In this document: piece after piece, positions 1 through 7,981 of the stretch | Numbering within the stretch: the stretch's first letter is position 1 | How the letters are laid out: each line of letters starts with the position of its first letter | NCBI GenBank assembly: GCA_018400545.1 | Contig: JAGYLT010000082.1 | Span: 1 to 8,903, forward strand | Direction: 5' to 3' | Source of the DNA: Bacteroidales bacterium | GTDB taxonomy: Bacteria > Bacteroidota > Bacteroidia > Bacteroidales > 4484-276 | DNA: 8,903 bases | The notes under the pieces: generated by a model | What the model was told of the DNA's origin: nothing | Databases searched by the model: none | What the model saw: the letters and a program-made list of their open reading frames with translations, nothing else | Translations under genes and position numbers: made by a program

Positions 1-2198
1 GTAAGCATTAGCGAAACCCCGCTGGCCGTAGCCCCGAAGGTTTTTCTTACGCCAATTTCCTTGGTGCGCTGCTCAGCAAGATATGACGACAAGCCGAATA
101 AGCCCAGGCAGGCAATAAAAATGGCCACGATGGAAAAGTAGATATACATTTTTGATAGCCTGACTTCGGCATGATAAAGTTCTTCGAAAGACTGATCGAG
201 GAAATGGTATTCAAACGGAAATTCCGGTTCAAGGCGGTTCCAGGCATTTTCGATTTCGGCCAGATGATTGGCTACATCTCCCGGTTGTATCCTGATGCAA
301 AGGTTTCGCATGCCCCGCTCCCGCAGATGAAACATGAAGGGTTCTACCTGTTCGTGCAGCGATGCAAAATGAAAATCATCAACAACTCCGATCACTTCAA
401 AATTTCGGCTGTTCATCGGGTCATTGGGTTTTATTTTTTTTCCAATTGCATCATCACCCCAGCCCAGTTTTTCCCAGAGCGTACGGTTGATAATTACCGC
501 AGACGTATCCGTACTGTAATCCTTAGAAAAACTCCTTCCCATGATCAGGTTCATGCCCATGGTTTCGAGGTAATGATAATCCACACCTGCATGAAATATC
601 AGCCACGGATCGTTTGCGCTTTCGCCCTCCGGAAAATATGCACTGCCATCGCTGCCGTTTCCGGGATTCATTGTTGCAGCGCTCACAGATTCAGTTGCAG
701 GAATACGCTTCATTTCGTTGATGATCTCTTTCACATTTTCGCGCAATTTTTCATTGCGTAATTCTACAACCATCACACGTTCTTTGTCAAAACCAAGCCT
801 CCTGTTTTGCATATAGTCGATTTGCCTGCTGATGATTCCTGTGCCGATGATCAGAAAAATGGAGATGGCAAACTGAAATACCACCAGCACATTCCGTAAG
901 CCTGCACTTCGGCGGTTACCGGTAATGCGGTCGTTCTTCAGCACTTTAACAGGCTGAAATGATGACAGATAAAAAGCGGGATAACTTCCGGCAACGAACC
1001 CCACAGCAAGAGACAGAAACACGTATCGCAATATCATAACCGGATCGGTGAGGATACTTCTGCTGAGCCCCCTCCCCACAATATCGCCGAAATGAGGCAG
1101 AAAAAGTTCCACCATCAGCAATGCAATAATCAGGCTGGTAAGGCTGAGCATAACGCTTTCGGTGATGAACTGATTTATCAGTTGCCTGCGAAAGGCCCCG
1201 TGCACTTTTCTAACGCCCACTTCCTTTGCACGCCCCGCCGAACGGGCAGTGGTCAGGTTCATAAAATTGATGCAGGCAATGAGCAGGATAAACAGGGCAA
1301 TTGCCGAAAAGGTGTAAACATACGACATATCGCTGTTTGGGGACATCTCTGCCATCAGGTTCGAATGGAGATGTATATCGTTAACAGGCTGCAAAAAAGC
1401 ATTGAATTCCATCTGGAAATTTTCAAATACTTTCGGAGGCTCACCTGATTCGATGATGATCCTGTTCATGATAATCTTTTTGATTTTTTCTTCAAAGGCT
1501 CTTACATCAGCCTGTTCAGCAAGTTTGATGTAAGTGTAATAAGCCAGAGACCCCCAGTTTCCCCGCGTATAATCTTGTTCCAGGGTATGAATCGAATTCC
1601 AGGAAATGAGCGCCGGAAAATCAAAATGGGTATTGTTGGGCAGATCGCGAATAACAGCGGTCACCTTCAGGGTAAATTCATTATTAAATCTCAATACACT
1701 ACCTACAGGGTTTTCACTACCAAAAAGTTTGTTGGCCAACGATTCGGTGAGCACAATGGTCAGGGGTTCGTAAAGCGCAGTGGAGAGGTCACCGTAAACG
1801 GATTCAAAAGAAAAGATATCAAAGAATGCCGAATCGGCCATCATGAGGTCCTGTTCATAGATGCGGGTATCTCCTTTCGAAAGTAAGGCTTCCTGGCTGA
1901 TATTCCGGAGCCTCACCGAATTTTCTACCTCCGGATAAGTTTGCCTTAACGCAGGCGCCAATGGTGCAGGTGCTACCGCCGCCTTGAAAAAATCACCAGA
2001 CATTCTTCCATCCACAGCCACACGGTAAATGTTTTGATAATCCCGGTGAAAACGGTCATAATTCAGCTCATGACGAACGTAAATAAGTATGAGGATACTT
2101 GCAGACAGACCAATGGCAAGTCCTAAAACATTGATGAGTGTGTAAGTCTGATTTCTCAGCAAATTCCTGAAGGAAATCTTAAAATAATTTTTTATCAT
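1..2198 (-). CDS. FtsX/MacB-like ABC transporter permease, C-terminus cut by the window edge
   Basis: Translating the minus strand from the ATG at 2198 gives 732 uninterrupted codons that run off the left edge, so only the start is present. An in-frame TAA lies directly before this ATG, so no longer start exists. The protein begins MIKNYFKISFRNLLRN, typical of Bacteroidota FtsX-family permeases. I see a first membrane segment at about residues 21-42, a large extracytoplasmic MacB-type core (about 45-290), and membrane segments at about 292-313, 347-366, 389-410 and 436-456. A second periplasmic core follows (about 457-680), then a membrane segment at 685-706. The paired FtsX signatures KEVGVRKVHGA (about 325-335) and KEIGVRKTFGA (about 713-723) mark the two halves. 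The family usually has about 800 residues, so the last two membrane segments are probably outside the window. Such permeases work with a separate ATPase in efflux, lipoprotein handling or mechanotransmission; no ATPase gene is visible here, and the substrate is unknown. A terminator upstream suggests its own promoter. Confidence 0.93.
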   Translation of the reverse strand, partial: MIKNYFKISFRNLLRNQTYTLINVLGLAIGLSASILILIYVRHELNYDRFHRDYQNIYRVAVDGRMSGDFFKAAVAPAPLAPALRQTYPEVENSVRLRNISQEALLSKGDTRIYEQDLMMADSAFFDIFSFESVYGDLSTALYEPLTIVLTESLANKLFGSENPVGSVLRFNNEFTLKVTAVIRDLPNNTHFDFPALISWNSIHTLEQDYTRGNWGSLAYYTYIKLAEQADVRAFEEKIKKIIMNRIIIESGEPPKVFENFQMEFNAFLQPVNDIHLHSNLMAEMSPNSDMSYVYTFSAIALFILLIACINFMNLTTARSAGRAKEVGVRKVHGAFRRQLINQFITESVMLSLTSLIIALLMVELFLPHFGDIVGRGLSRSILTDPVMILRYVFLSLAVGFVAGSYPAFYLSSFQPVKVLKNDRITGNRRSAGLRNVLVVFQFAISIFLIIGTGIISRQIDYMQNRRLGFDKERVMVVELRNEKLRENVKEIINEMKRIPATESVSAATMNPGNGSDGSAYFPEGESANDPWLIFHAGVDYHYLETMGMNLIMGRSFSKDYSTDTSAVIINRTLWEKLGWGDDAIGKKIKPNDPMNSRNFEVIGVVDDFHFASLHEQVEPFMFHLRERGMRNLCIRIQPGDVANHLAEIENAWNRLEPEFPFEYHFLDQSFEELYHAEVRLSKMYIYFSIVAIFIACLGLFGLSSYLAEQRTKEIGVRKTFGATASGVSLML

Positions 2199-2335
2199 TT
2201 ACCAAACCCTTTTCAGGAGGGTTATCATTTTTTATGCCACTTAAGGCAAACCACTGATATCTTGACCTTTAAAAAATTATCAGGAAAATTAAAAGTCCCA
2301 ATTACCTTTATTCATTAAAAAGACTGTGCGGAATC

Positions 2336-2363
2336 GTTCAACCGCAATTTTGATTGGTTCAAC
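2336..2363. promoter_or_regulatory. Candidate regulator-binding site upstream of the permease gene
   Basis: The heptamer GTTCAAC occurs at 2336-2342 and again at 2357-2363, exactly 21 bp apart (about two helical turns). Between and overlapping them is an imperfect palindrome, AACC-g-CAAT / TTTG / ATTGGTT (2340-2359). The site lies between the terminator of the upstream unit and the permease start, about 140 nt before the ATG, where an operator for the permease would be expected. No matching regulator is recognised, and so short a repeat in AT-rich DNA could be chance. No clear TAnnTTTG promoter element was found in the 245-nt gap; TAATTTTC/TAATTTTT-like stretches on the minus strand are only weak candidates. 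Confidence 0.3.
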
Positions 2364-2381
2364 TTTTTGGATTTAAAAACG

Positions 2382-2409
2382 AAAAGCCCCGCCGAAGGGC
2401 GGGGCTTTT
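2382..2409 (-). terminator. Rho-independent terminator of the three-gene unit
   Basis: A perfect 12-bp stem, AAAAGCCCCGCC paired with GGCGGGGCTTTT, encloses a 4-nt loop. It starts 34 nt past the stop codon of the large secreted protein. Read on the minus strand the stem ends in TTTT followed by CGTTTTT, a good U-tract. The A-run on the other side means it could also work on the plus strand, but no plus-strand gene ends here. It separates the toroid operon from the permease gene. Confidence 0.9.
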
Positions 2410-2443
2410 CATAGAGTCAGGTTTTGTAATGAAAACTATCAGC

Positions 2444-5400
2444 CTATTCGATGATGAGCTTTTCGATGATCAAACCGGCTTCGTTGGATGCTTTCATGAA
2501 GTAAACACCCTTTTCGAGGTTGGTCAGATCGATTGCAGCATCACCCTCGGTTGCTGTTTCAAATACAACCTGTCCGGCAGCATTAATAATTTGAATATCA
2601 TAATTGCTACTGGCAATAATGTTGAGCTGTCCGGTTGTCGGATTCGGATATGCACTGAAGAATGCATTTTCTGTACCCGGAATACCAAGTGCTCCCAGCT
2701 TCAGATCGGTAACCTTCGAAACTGCTCCTGCTTCATAAATACCCTGATAGAACTTGCTGTCGAAGGTAGTTTCCAGATGGTAAATCTGATCTTCGGCAGC
2801 TTTGTAAACCATCAGGTTCATGATTTCGCCCTGCGCCAGGCCATCAACAGCTTCGGTCGTGAAATCATCCCCATTGGCAATCAGTTGCAGATTTTCAGTT
2901 CCGCCTTTGTATTCCGTGATACCGGCAATATTTCCGGAGGCACCAAATAGTCCGATGTAATCACCGGACTCCAGCATTTTCAGCGCTGCATTTTCGATGG
3001 CGATGATGTGCGGATTACCGGTGTTAATCACATCCTGCCAGGGAGAATTATTTACAAACGGAACCGATGGCTGGCTGGTTGCACCTGCTTTGGCGCTAAA
3101 GTCAACCGTTACAGGATTCAACAAATTAATCAGATAACCAACGCCCGGTTCTATCGTGCCAATGGTATTAAGTCCGCCTTCGGGCCAGAAGACTGTTTGT
3201 TCCTGCAAATTGAATGCATAAACCAGGTCATCACCCATTTCTGCGAAAATATCCGTGGTCATTTCTACAGGTGAGAGCACAGGCATAAAGCTGAATCCGG
3301 CGGGCAAATCAACTGTTGTTTCGGCCGGGAAGCCGTAGAATTCGAGTAAAGTAGGATTAACAATCTTGATCTTGTAGCCTTCGTAGCTGTTCCAGTCGCC
3401 AATGAGGTTGATATTCTGGAATGGCCAGTAAATTCCTGAATTGGAAACGAGGATAACCATGTCTTCCTCGATCTCGCTGAGCACCACCTCCAGTGCAGGG
3501 TCTTCCGGTATGATGTATGATGAAATACCGAGCCATCCGGCCATCAACTCAAGTTGCTGGTCAACTTCACTGGCGAATGTGATCATGACAGATACATCCA
3601 TCGATGGAATTTCGTTCATATCCAAAAAGTTACCGGTGTACATGTAGCTCCCCAAGGGATAATCTCCCGGTACGGTGAGATACATTTCACCATTACCAAC
3701 AAGGAACTGCAGTCCATCCACCAATGAAAATTCCTGATCAACTTCACCCTCAACTTTAATGTAGAATGTGGGCTGATTACCATTGATGATTTCCCACATA
3801 GTGCCCTGCCATCCGGCGGCGCCTTCAACAACACCACGTCCGGCCCAGTAGTCGTAAAAACCTTCAGGTACAGAGCCCGGATCGAGGAAGAATGGGTACA
3901 TATCTTCCATAAATGGCACATTGCTGCTGGTATTATCGCCCAGGTTCAGGTAATAGTGTTCAATCATTTCATCCAATCTTACCAGGTAACCACCTTCGAG
4001 ATCGCCAAGTGCGGTTTCCCAAACATTCTGATCTTCCGAAACAATCAGTTCAGCTTCCAGGAGTTCGGGTCTGTAGAAACTAATCATCACATCAATCTCA
4101 TTGGAAAGCAAACCGGTTTCACTTTCAATGATTCCGGAATACACATAATCACCGGTTGGATAATCGCCCGGGGTTTGCTGATATTCTTCTAATCCATTTG
4201 CCAGATATTGTAGGCCGTCAATAAGGCTAAACATCTGATCTTTGGTTTGGTCGTCAACTTTTACATAAAATGTTGGTTCATTTCCAGTAATGATCTCATA
4301 CATGATGGCCTGCCATCCGGTTGCATTTTCATCAACACCTTTGGCAGCCCACCAGGCATAAAAGTCGTCAGGCACGGAATTCACATCCAGGTAAAATGGA
4401 TACATACCCAAAGCCAACGGCATATTGGTAGCAGTTTCATCACCCAGGTTGAAATAGTACGTATCTACGTTGAAGTCAAGTCCATGGAGAAATCCGTTTT
4501 CGACCGATCCCGGCACATCACTCCAATCCAGTTCATTTTCTGAAACTTCAAGATCAACAGTGGTAAAAAACACAAATGGTGAACCATCCTGTGTGATGGT
4601 GAATGTTTCTTCGCCATTGGCTGACCCTTCGGCAATTATGGTTATTACAGCCATTCTTTCCACATCGGTTGGATTGGCCTCATAATTAATGGTCACTGTT
4701 GCGTTGCCGTTTCCCATCATGGGGTCGGCAGTAAACCAGTCTGCATCAAAATCGAGTTCCCAATCTGCTCCAACCAGGCCAGTAAAGTCGATGTCGAAGG
4801 TTGTGGAACCGTTTGTGAAGGGCACATCAGCTTCCATGGGATCAATGGTCATTTCAGGGCTACCGAGTTCTAAATTCACACCCTTTGACTGTTGTGAGGT
4901 TTGAGCTGTAATATTACCCTGGAACAGGCCCGGATCGAAGTTTAAAGAACCGGGTGTTGTAAATGAAACCGTAACCGTTTCGGTGGCTCCAGGTTGAATA
5001 ACCTCGAAAAAGTTGGGTGAAATGGTAATGTCTTCTGAAAGAATTACATTCCCGTTTTGATCCACAAGATCAGATGCGAAAACATCTACATCCAGTAAGG
5101 ATGTTTCTTCTCCTGTTTCAGAAATATCAAATGTAAATTCATAAAACTGGCTATACTCAAACGGGTTGAATGCCACAACGTTTGGATTGATTACCATTTG
5201 TGGAATGGGTGTGGGGGGCAGAACAATAATCACATTCAACCCACCAATTGCATTTACAAATCCGGCAGCTCCGATTGGCGTAAATGGAATCACATCTTCC
5301 AGCAAGAAACACTCTTCATCGGTCAACTCACCTTCAAGAAAAGTTTTGTAGCACAATTCGGCTGTTTGCGGATCATTACAGGTGTTATTTACTTCAACAC

Positions 5401-6751
5401 CGTAGTTGGTTGATTCCTGTACCTCAATTGTCAGTTCATAAAAATTATCGGAAGTAGATGTCCATTCTGATAAAGGAATGTTGGTAAACCAAGCTGTTCC
5501 GTTCCATCCAGCCTGATTACCCAATTCATCAGACACTGAAAATTCAAAGCAATCATCAGCTTTTGCCGCGCCCGGATTTGTATCCAGTGAAATCTTGAGG
5601 GTACTTCCAACCGGTACTGACTGGGTTTGCAGGCAAAGCAATGCCAGTGCTGTTTCCATGTTGTTGCCCTGTCCGCCGTAAGCTGCATTCCAAAAGTAGT
5701 TTCCGTTACCATCTGTTTGATACTGGCTTTCGATAGCATTGTAGAGGTATGCATACCAGTCACCGCCAGCAAAAATGGTTTTATTTCCGAGGGCCATGGC
5801 TTTCGAAAATTCGTAGAGGTAGTAATAGTAGCCACCACCTGAGTAAACATCATTATTGTTAATCTGATTTTCATCAATCAACTGAGCTAATGAGAAATTA
5901 TCCAGATAGTTGAAAAACTCATCTTTTAATGCACTTCCTCCGGCAATACCATGATCTGCCGCAAGCACAGCACCCCAAACACCTGCGCAGGTATTACCCT
6001 GTGTCCAGGTGCCACAACTTTGATATCCAATATAGGAATAGTCTCCTGATGAGCATTTTCTGGTTTGCATGTATCCGTAAATCTTATTCCAGATATCATT
6101 TTCCTCGTAATCCATGGCATCCAGGGCCAGGAAAACCCACTGGTTTACTGACATATCGCCTCCGGTTTGTGAAGTATTATTTCGATTATACCTCCAACTT
6201 ACAGAAGTCCAGGTTTCGACAACATCCTGGGTGTAATAATTCAATCCATCAGCAACGGCTGTTTCAATATCCGTTTTTAGCTGTCCGGAAATATAGCCAC
6301 CACCATTCAGGGGTGTTTCGAGGGCAAGTTTTAGGGCAACAATACAAATACCTGTCTCGTAACCATAATGGCTGCTGCTGCCAAAGGCTCCATAATGGTA
6401 AGCTCCGGCAGTAGTTACCTGCCTCCCAAGAATGTAGTCGATGGCATTCTGAACCACGGTCCCATATACAGGATCGTCTATATTGTGTCCGTTTTGTAGA
6501 AAGGCCTGCAAACAAAAACCGGAAATACCGGCACCGCCCCAGTCGCCCGGGGTTTTGGTCATTTGATAAAGGTTGTCAGGATCGATACTGGCACCTTCAC
6601 CGGGGGTGTAACCCTTGGTAGTGTTCTGGGTTGAAGCCAAAAAGGCCAAACCCTTTTCAATCAGAATGTTCGACTTTTGTGCTTCAGTCTGAAGGCTGAA
6701 AAGCATAAAACATCCTGTTAAAAAAACCAACAGTAAAGTTTTGATTTTCAT
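2444..6751 (-). CDS. Large T9SS-secreted multidomain protein with N-terminal prenyltransferase/squalene-cyclase-like toroid
   Basis: This is a 1435-residue exported protein. Residues 1-24 form a signal peptide, with likely cleavage at TEA|Q. Residues about 27-376 are an alpha/alpha-toroid of prenyltransferase/squalene-oxidase type, with helical repeats such as GLAFLASTQN (34), AIDYILGRQ (103) and GYETGICIVALKLAL (130-144). Triterpene-cyclase DXDD or DCTAE motifs are absent, so enzymatic activity is doubtful. About 380-625 is beta-rich and Ig-like. About 630-722 resembles a BACON domain and ends in FTITQDG. Residues about 731-1060 hold a duplicated ~168-residue domain that I do not recognise. 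About 1071-1222 has two GW..ISSYI / GDW..GYxI-type modules common in Bacteroidota secreted proteins, followed by a GDYIGLF module (about 1263). Residues about 1365-1435 are a T9SS type A sorting domain (YPNPTTGQLNI ... GVYFMKA ... EKLIIE). The product should cross the outer membrane and be released or surface-anchored. It is last in a three-gene unit, 39 nt after the second toroid gene, with a strong ribosome binding site. All cysteines fall within residues 1-481. Substrate unknown. Confidence 0.93.
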   Translation of the reverse strand: MKIKTLLLVFLTGCFMLFSLQTEAQKSNILIEKGLAFLASTQNTTKGYTPGEGASIDPDNLYQMTKTPGDWGGAGISGFCLQAFLQNGHNIDDPVYGTVVQNAIDYILGRQVTTAGAYHYGAFGSSSHYGYETGICIVALKLALETPLNGGGYISGQLKTDIETAVADGLNYYTQDVVETWTSVSWRYNRNNTSQTGGDMSVNQWVFLALDAMDYEENDIWNKIYGYMQTRKCSSGDYSYIGYQSCGTWTQGNTCAGVWGAVLAADHGIAGGSALKDEFFNYLDNFSLAQLIDENQINNNDVYSGGGYYYYLYEFSKAMALGNKTIFAGGDWYAYLYNAIESQYQTDGNGNYFWNAAYGGQGNNMETALALLCLQTQSVPVGSTLKISLDTNPGAAKADDCFEFSVSDELGNQAGWNGTAWFTNIPLSEWTSTSDNFYELTIEVQESTNYGVEVNNTCNDPQTAELCYKTFLEGELTDEECFLLEDVIPFTPIGAAGFVNAIGGLNVIIVLPPTPIPQMVINPNVVAFNPFEYSQFYEFTFDISETGEETSLLDVDVFASDLVDQNGNVILSEDITISPNFFEVIQPGATETVTVSFTTPGSLNFDPGLFQGNITAQTSQQSKGVNLELGSPEMTIDPMEADVPFTNGSTTFDIDFTGLVGADWELDFDADWFTADPMMGNGNATVTINYEANPTDVERMAVITIIAEGSANGEETFTITQDGSPFVFFTTVDLEVSENELDWSDVPGSVENGFLHGLDFNVDTYYFNLGDETATNMPLALGMYPFYLDVNSVPDDFYAWWAAKGVDENATGWQAIMYEIITGNEPTFYVKVDDQTKDQMFSLIDGLQYLANGLEEYQQTPGDYPTGDYVYSGIIESETGLLSNEIDVMISFYRPELLEAELIVSEDQNVWETALGDLEGGYLVRLDEMIEHYYLNLGDNTSSNVPFMEDMYPFFLDPGSVPEGFYDYWAGRGVVEGAAGWQGTMWEIINGNQPTFYIKVEGEVDQEFSLVDGLQFLVGNGEMYLTVPGDYPLGSYMYTGNFLDMNEIPSMDVSVMITFASEVDQQLELMAGWLGISSYIIPEDPALEVVLSEIEEDMVILVSNSGIYWPFQNINLIGDWNSYEGYKIKIVNPTLLEFYGFPAETTVDLPAGFSFMPVLSPVEMTTDIFAEMGDDLVYAFNLQEQTVFWPEGGLNTIGTIEPGVGYLINLLNPVTVDFSAKAGATSQPSVPFVNNSPWQDVINTGNPHIIAIENAALKMLESGDYIGLFGASGNIAGITEYKGGTENLQLIANGDDFTTEAVDGLAQGEIMNLMVYKAAEDQIYHLETTFDSKFYQGIYEAGAVSKVTDLKLGALGIPGTENAFFSAYPNPTTGQLNIIASSNYDIQIINAAGQVVFETATEGDAAIDLTNLEKGVYFMKASNEAGLIIEKLIIE
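3572..4561 (-). repeat. Tandem duplication of a ~168-residue domain inside the large secreted protein
   Basis: Copy 1 spans about residues 731-893 (4073-4561) and copy 2 about 898-1060 (3572-4060). Landmarks repeat with a constant offset of 167-168 residues: YYFNLGD/YYLNLGD (765/933), MYPF (783/951), GWQ (812/980), PTFY (826/994), DGLQ (845/1012) and PGDYP (861/1028). By hand alignment, about half of the roughly 110 core positions are identical. The domain is rich in aromatic and acidic residues, has no cysteine, and matches no family I can name. Its aromatic richness would suit ligand or glycan binding, but that is inference. Confidence 0.88.
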
Positions 6752-6760
6752 TGGTGTAAT

Positions 6761-6766
6761 CCTCCT
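6761..6766 (-). promoter_or_regulatory. Strong Shine-Dalgarno site of the large secreted protein
   Basis: On the minus strand AGGAGG stands 9 nt before the ATG at 6751. Bacteroidota genes usually have weak or no Shine-Dalgarno sequences, and the other starts in this window show none as good. The site confirms the start and suggests that the last gene is translated well despite its distal position. Confidence 0.8.
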
Positions 6767-6790
6767 AATTTAATTAAAAACAGATGTCTT

Positions 6791-7969
6791 CTATTTAGAC
6801 TTATAAATCATTTGCCTTTTTTTAACCGTAGTGCTTTCGGGTAAACCGGCAATTTGCTCCAGTGCCAGGATTGCATAAGCGGTAACCAATACAGGGTTGT
6901 TTTCCCACCAACGGCCATTTTCATTAATCCAGAAACCTTCCGGCTTTTGAACTTTAATGATTTGATTGGCAAGATCATAACGCCAGTCGTGGCTGTTACC
7001 TTCCTGATCGGTTATATCTTCTGCACCAAAAGCATCCAGCGACTTGGCCATGGTCTGATAATAATAATATAAACCCTGAATACCCATACGTGGTGTAGCC
7101 TCCACTGAATAGTTAGATTGAATCCAGTTGAATGCTGACTGAACCCGTTCATCATCCTTATCCACGTCGGCATAGATCAGGCTTTTGAGACCGGCGTAGG
7201 TCATGCTGCCGTATGAATTGGTTTCTCCGGCCTTGCTGGCACCCGGCTCATACATGAAGCCACCGTCATTTGCCGCATAATCTTCCGGATTGACGCTTTG
7301 CAGGTTTTGGCATTTGGCGAGAAATACAAGCGCTTTGTCGTAAAACAGCTTTTTGTTTTGCATCCGCTGAACTTCTTCATCGGTTAACCTGCGCTCAGGA
7401 TCAACGGCTTTCATATCATCCATCGACATGGCCTCAATGGCCCACTGCAGATTAGAGAGGTCGGGCCTTTCGTCACCGCCGTAGCCTACCCCACCATAGA
7501 ACGTACTATCCGTTGTAAAATCATCACTTTCGTCAATTTGCAAACCCATTAAATATTCTTCAGCCCGAATAATGATGGTTTCATACTCAGGGAAATTGGC
7601 ATCTTTAAAAGCCACCAGGCAAATGGAAGTATTGTAATTGGGCATGTCGTCCAGGTAAATTCCGCCATCCGGCTTAACACAACTTTTCAAAAATGCAAAG
7701 CCGTTTTTGATCATGGGTTCGTTGATGGTAATGCTTGGATGCGCCCTGAGATAGGCCGACAAAACCAGCGCCGTCATGGCCGGATAGTGTTGCCAGGAGC
7801 CGTCATCTTCCTGTTGTTCGTAAAGCCATTTGAGCCCTTCCTTTATCGAATGATCAATCTCTTTTGCCAGTGATAGATCGACCTTTGGTTCAGCTTTCTG
7901 TGCTATGCCCTGCTGAACGGGGAGTAAAACTGAGATGAGAATAAAAAATCGTGTAAACAGTCTGATCAT
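6791..7969 (-). CDS. Exported prenyltransferase/squalene-oxidase repeat protein (alpha/alpha toroid)
   Basis: This 392-residue protein has a signal peptide (MIRLFTRFFILISVLLPVQQ, likely cleavage GIA|Q at 23) and then almost only toroid repeats. Examples are GLKWLYEQQEDDGSW (45-59), GFAFLKSCVKPDGGIY (90-105), ALVFLAKCQN with DGGFMY (213-240), FNWIQSNYSVE (280-290) and IIKVQKPEGFWINE (337-350). The QxxDGSW-like units are the hallmark of the squalene-hopene cyclase/prenyltransferase superfamily. The stretches YGSMTYAGLKSLIYA (253-267) and GLYYYYQTMAKSLDA (299-313) resemble, from memory, a secreted subfamily of unknown function common in Planctomycetes. It is shorter than true squalene-hopene cyclases (over 600 residues) and is exported, so hopanoid synthesis is unlikely. 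There is no T9SS tail, so it should stay in the periplasm or attach to the envelope. It starts 12 nt after the YdjY gene and is followed by a much larger protein with a related toroid, suggesting shared substrate or partnership. Function unknown. Confidence 0.93.
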   Translation of the reverse strand: MIRLFTRFFILISVLLPVQQGIAQKAEPKVDLSLAKEIDHSIKEGLKWLYEQQEDDGSWQHYPAMTALVLSAYLRAHPSITINEPMIKNGFAFLKSCVKPDGGIYLDDMPNYNTSICLVAFKDANFPEYETIIIRAEEYLMGLQIDESDDFTTDSTFYGGVGYGGDERPDLSNLQWAIEAMSMDDMKAVDPERRLTDEEVQRMQNKKLFYDKALVFLAKCQNLQSVNPEDYAANDGGFMYEPGASKAGETNSYGSMTYAGLKSLIYADVDKDDERVQSAFNWIQSNYSVEATPRMGIQGLYYYYQTMAKSLDAFGAEDITDQEGNSHDWRYDLANQIIKVQKPEGFWINENGRWWENNPVLVTAYAILALEQIAGLPESTTVKKRQMIYKSK

Positions 7970-7981
7970 AAATTATTGGGT

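Noticed and set aside
171..761. Plus-strand open frame of 196 codons
   Set aside because: It lies wholly opposite the permease gene, whose minus-strand frame encodes clear FtsX/MacB motifs; the plus-strand product resembles nothing and has no start context.
2235..2248. TGCC-ACTTAA-GGCA short inverted repeat upstream of the permease
   Set aside because: Four-base arms are too short to separate from chance.
2354..2950. Plus-strand open frame of 198 codons
   Set aside because: It runs through the terminator and opposite the T9SS sorting domain, and its product is a low-plausibility antisense translation.
6710..6721. LTGC (residues 11-14) in the signal peptide of the large protein, a possible lipobox
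   Set aside because: The hydrophobic stretch continues past the cysteine and a standard TEA|Q cleavage site follows, so a signal peptidase I substrate with T9SS export is more likely than a lipoprotein.
7151..7162. DKDD (residues 270-273) in the toroid protein, resembling the DXDD motif of squalene-hopene cyclase
   Set aside because: It lies in a polar stretch just before a repeat helix (ERVQSAFNWIQ), not in the cyclase active-site context, and the protein is too short and exported.
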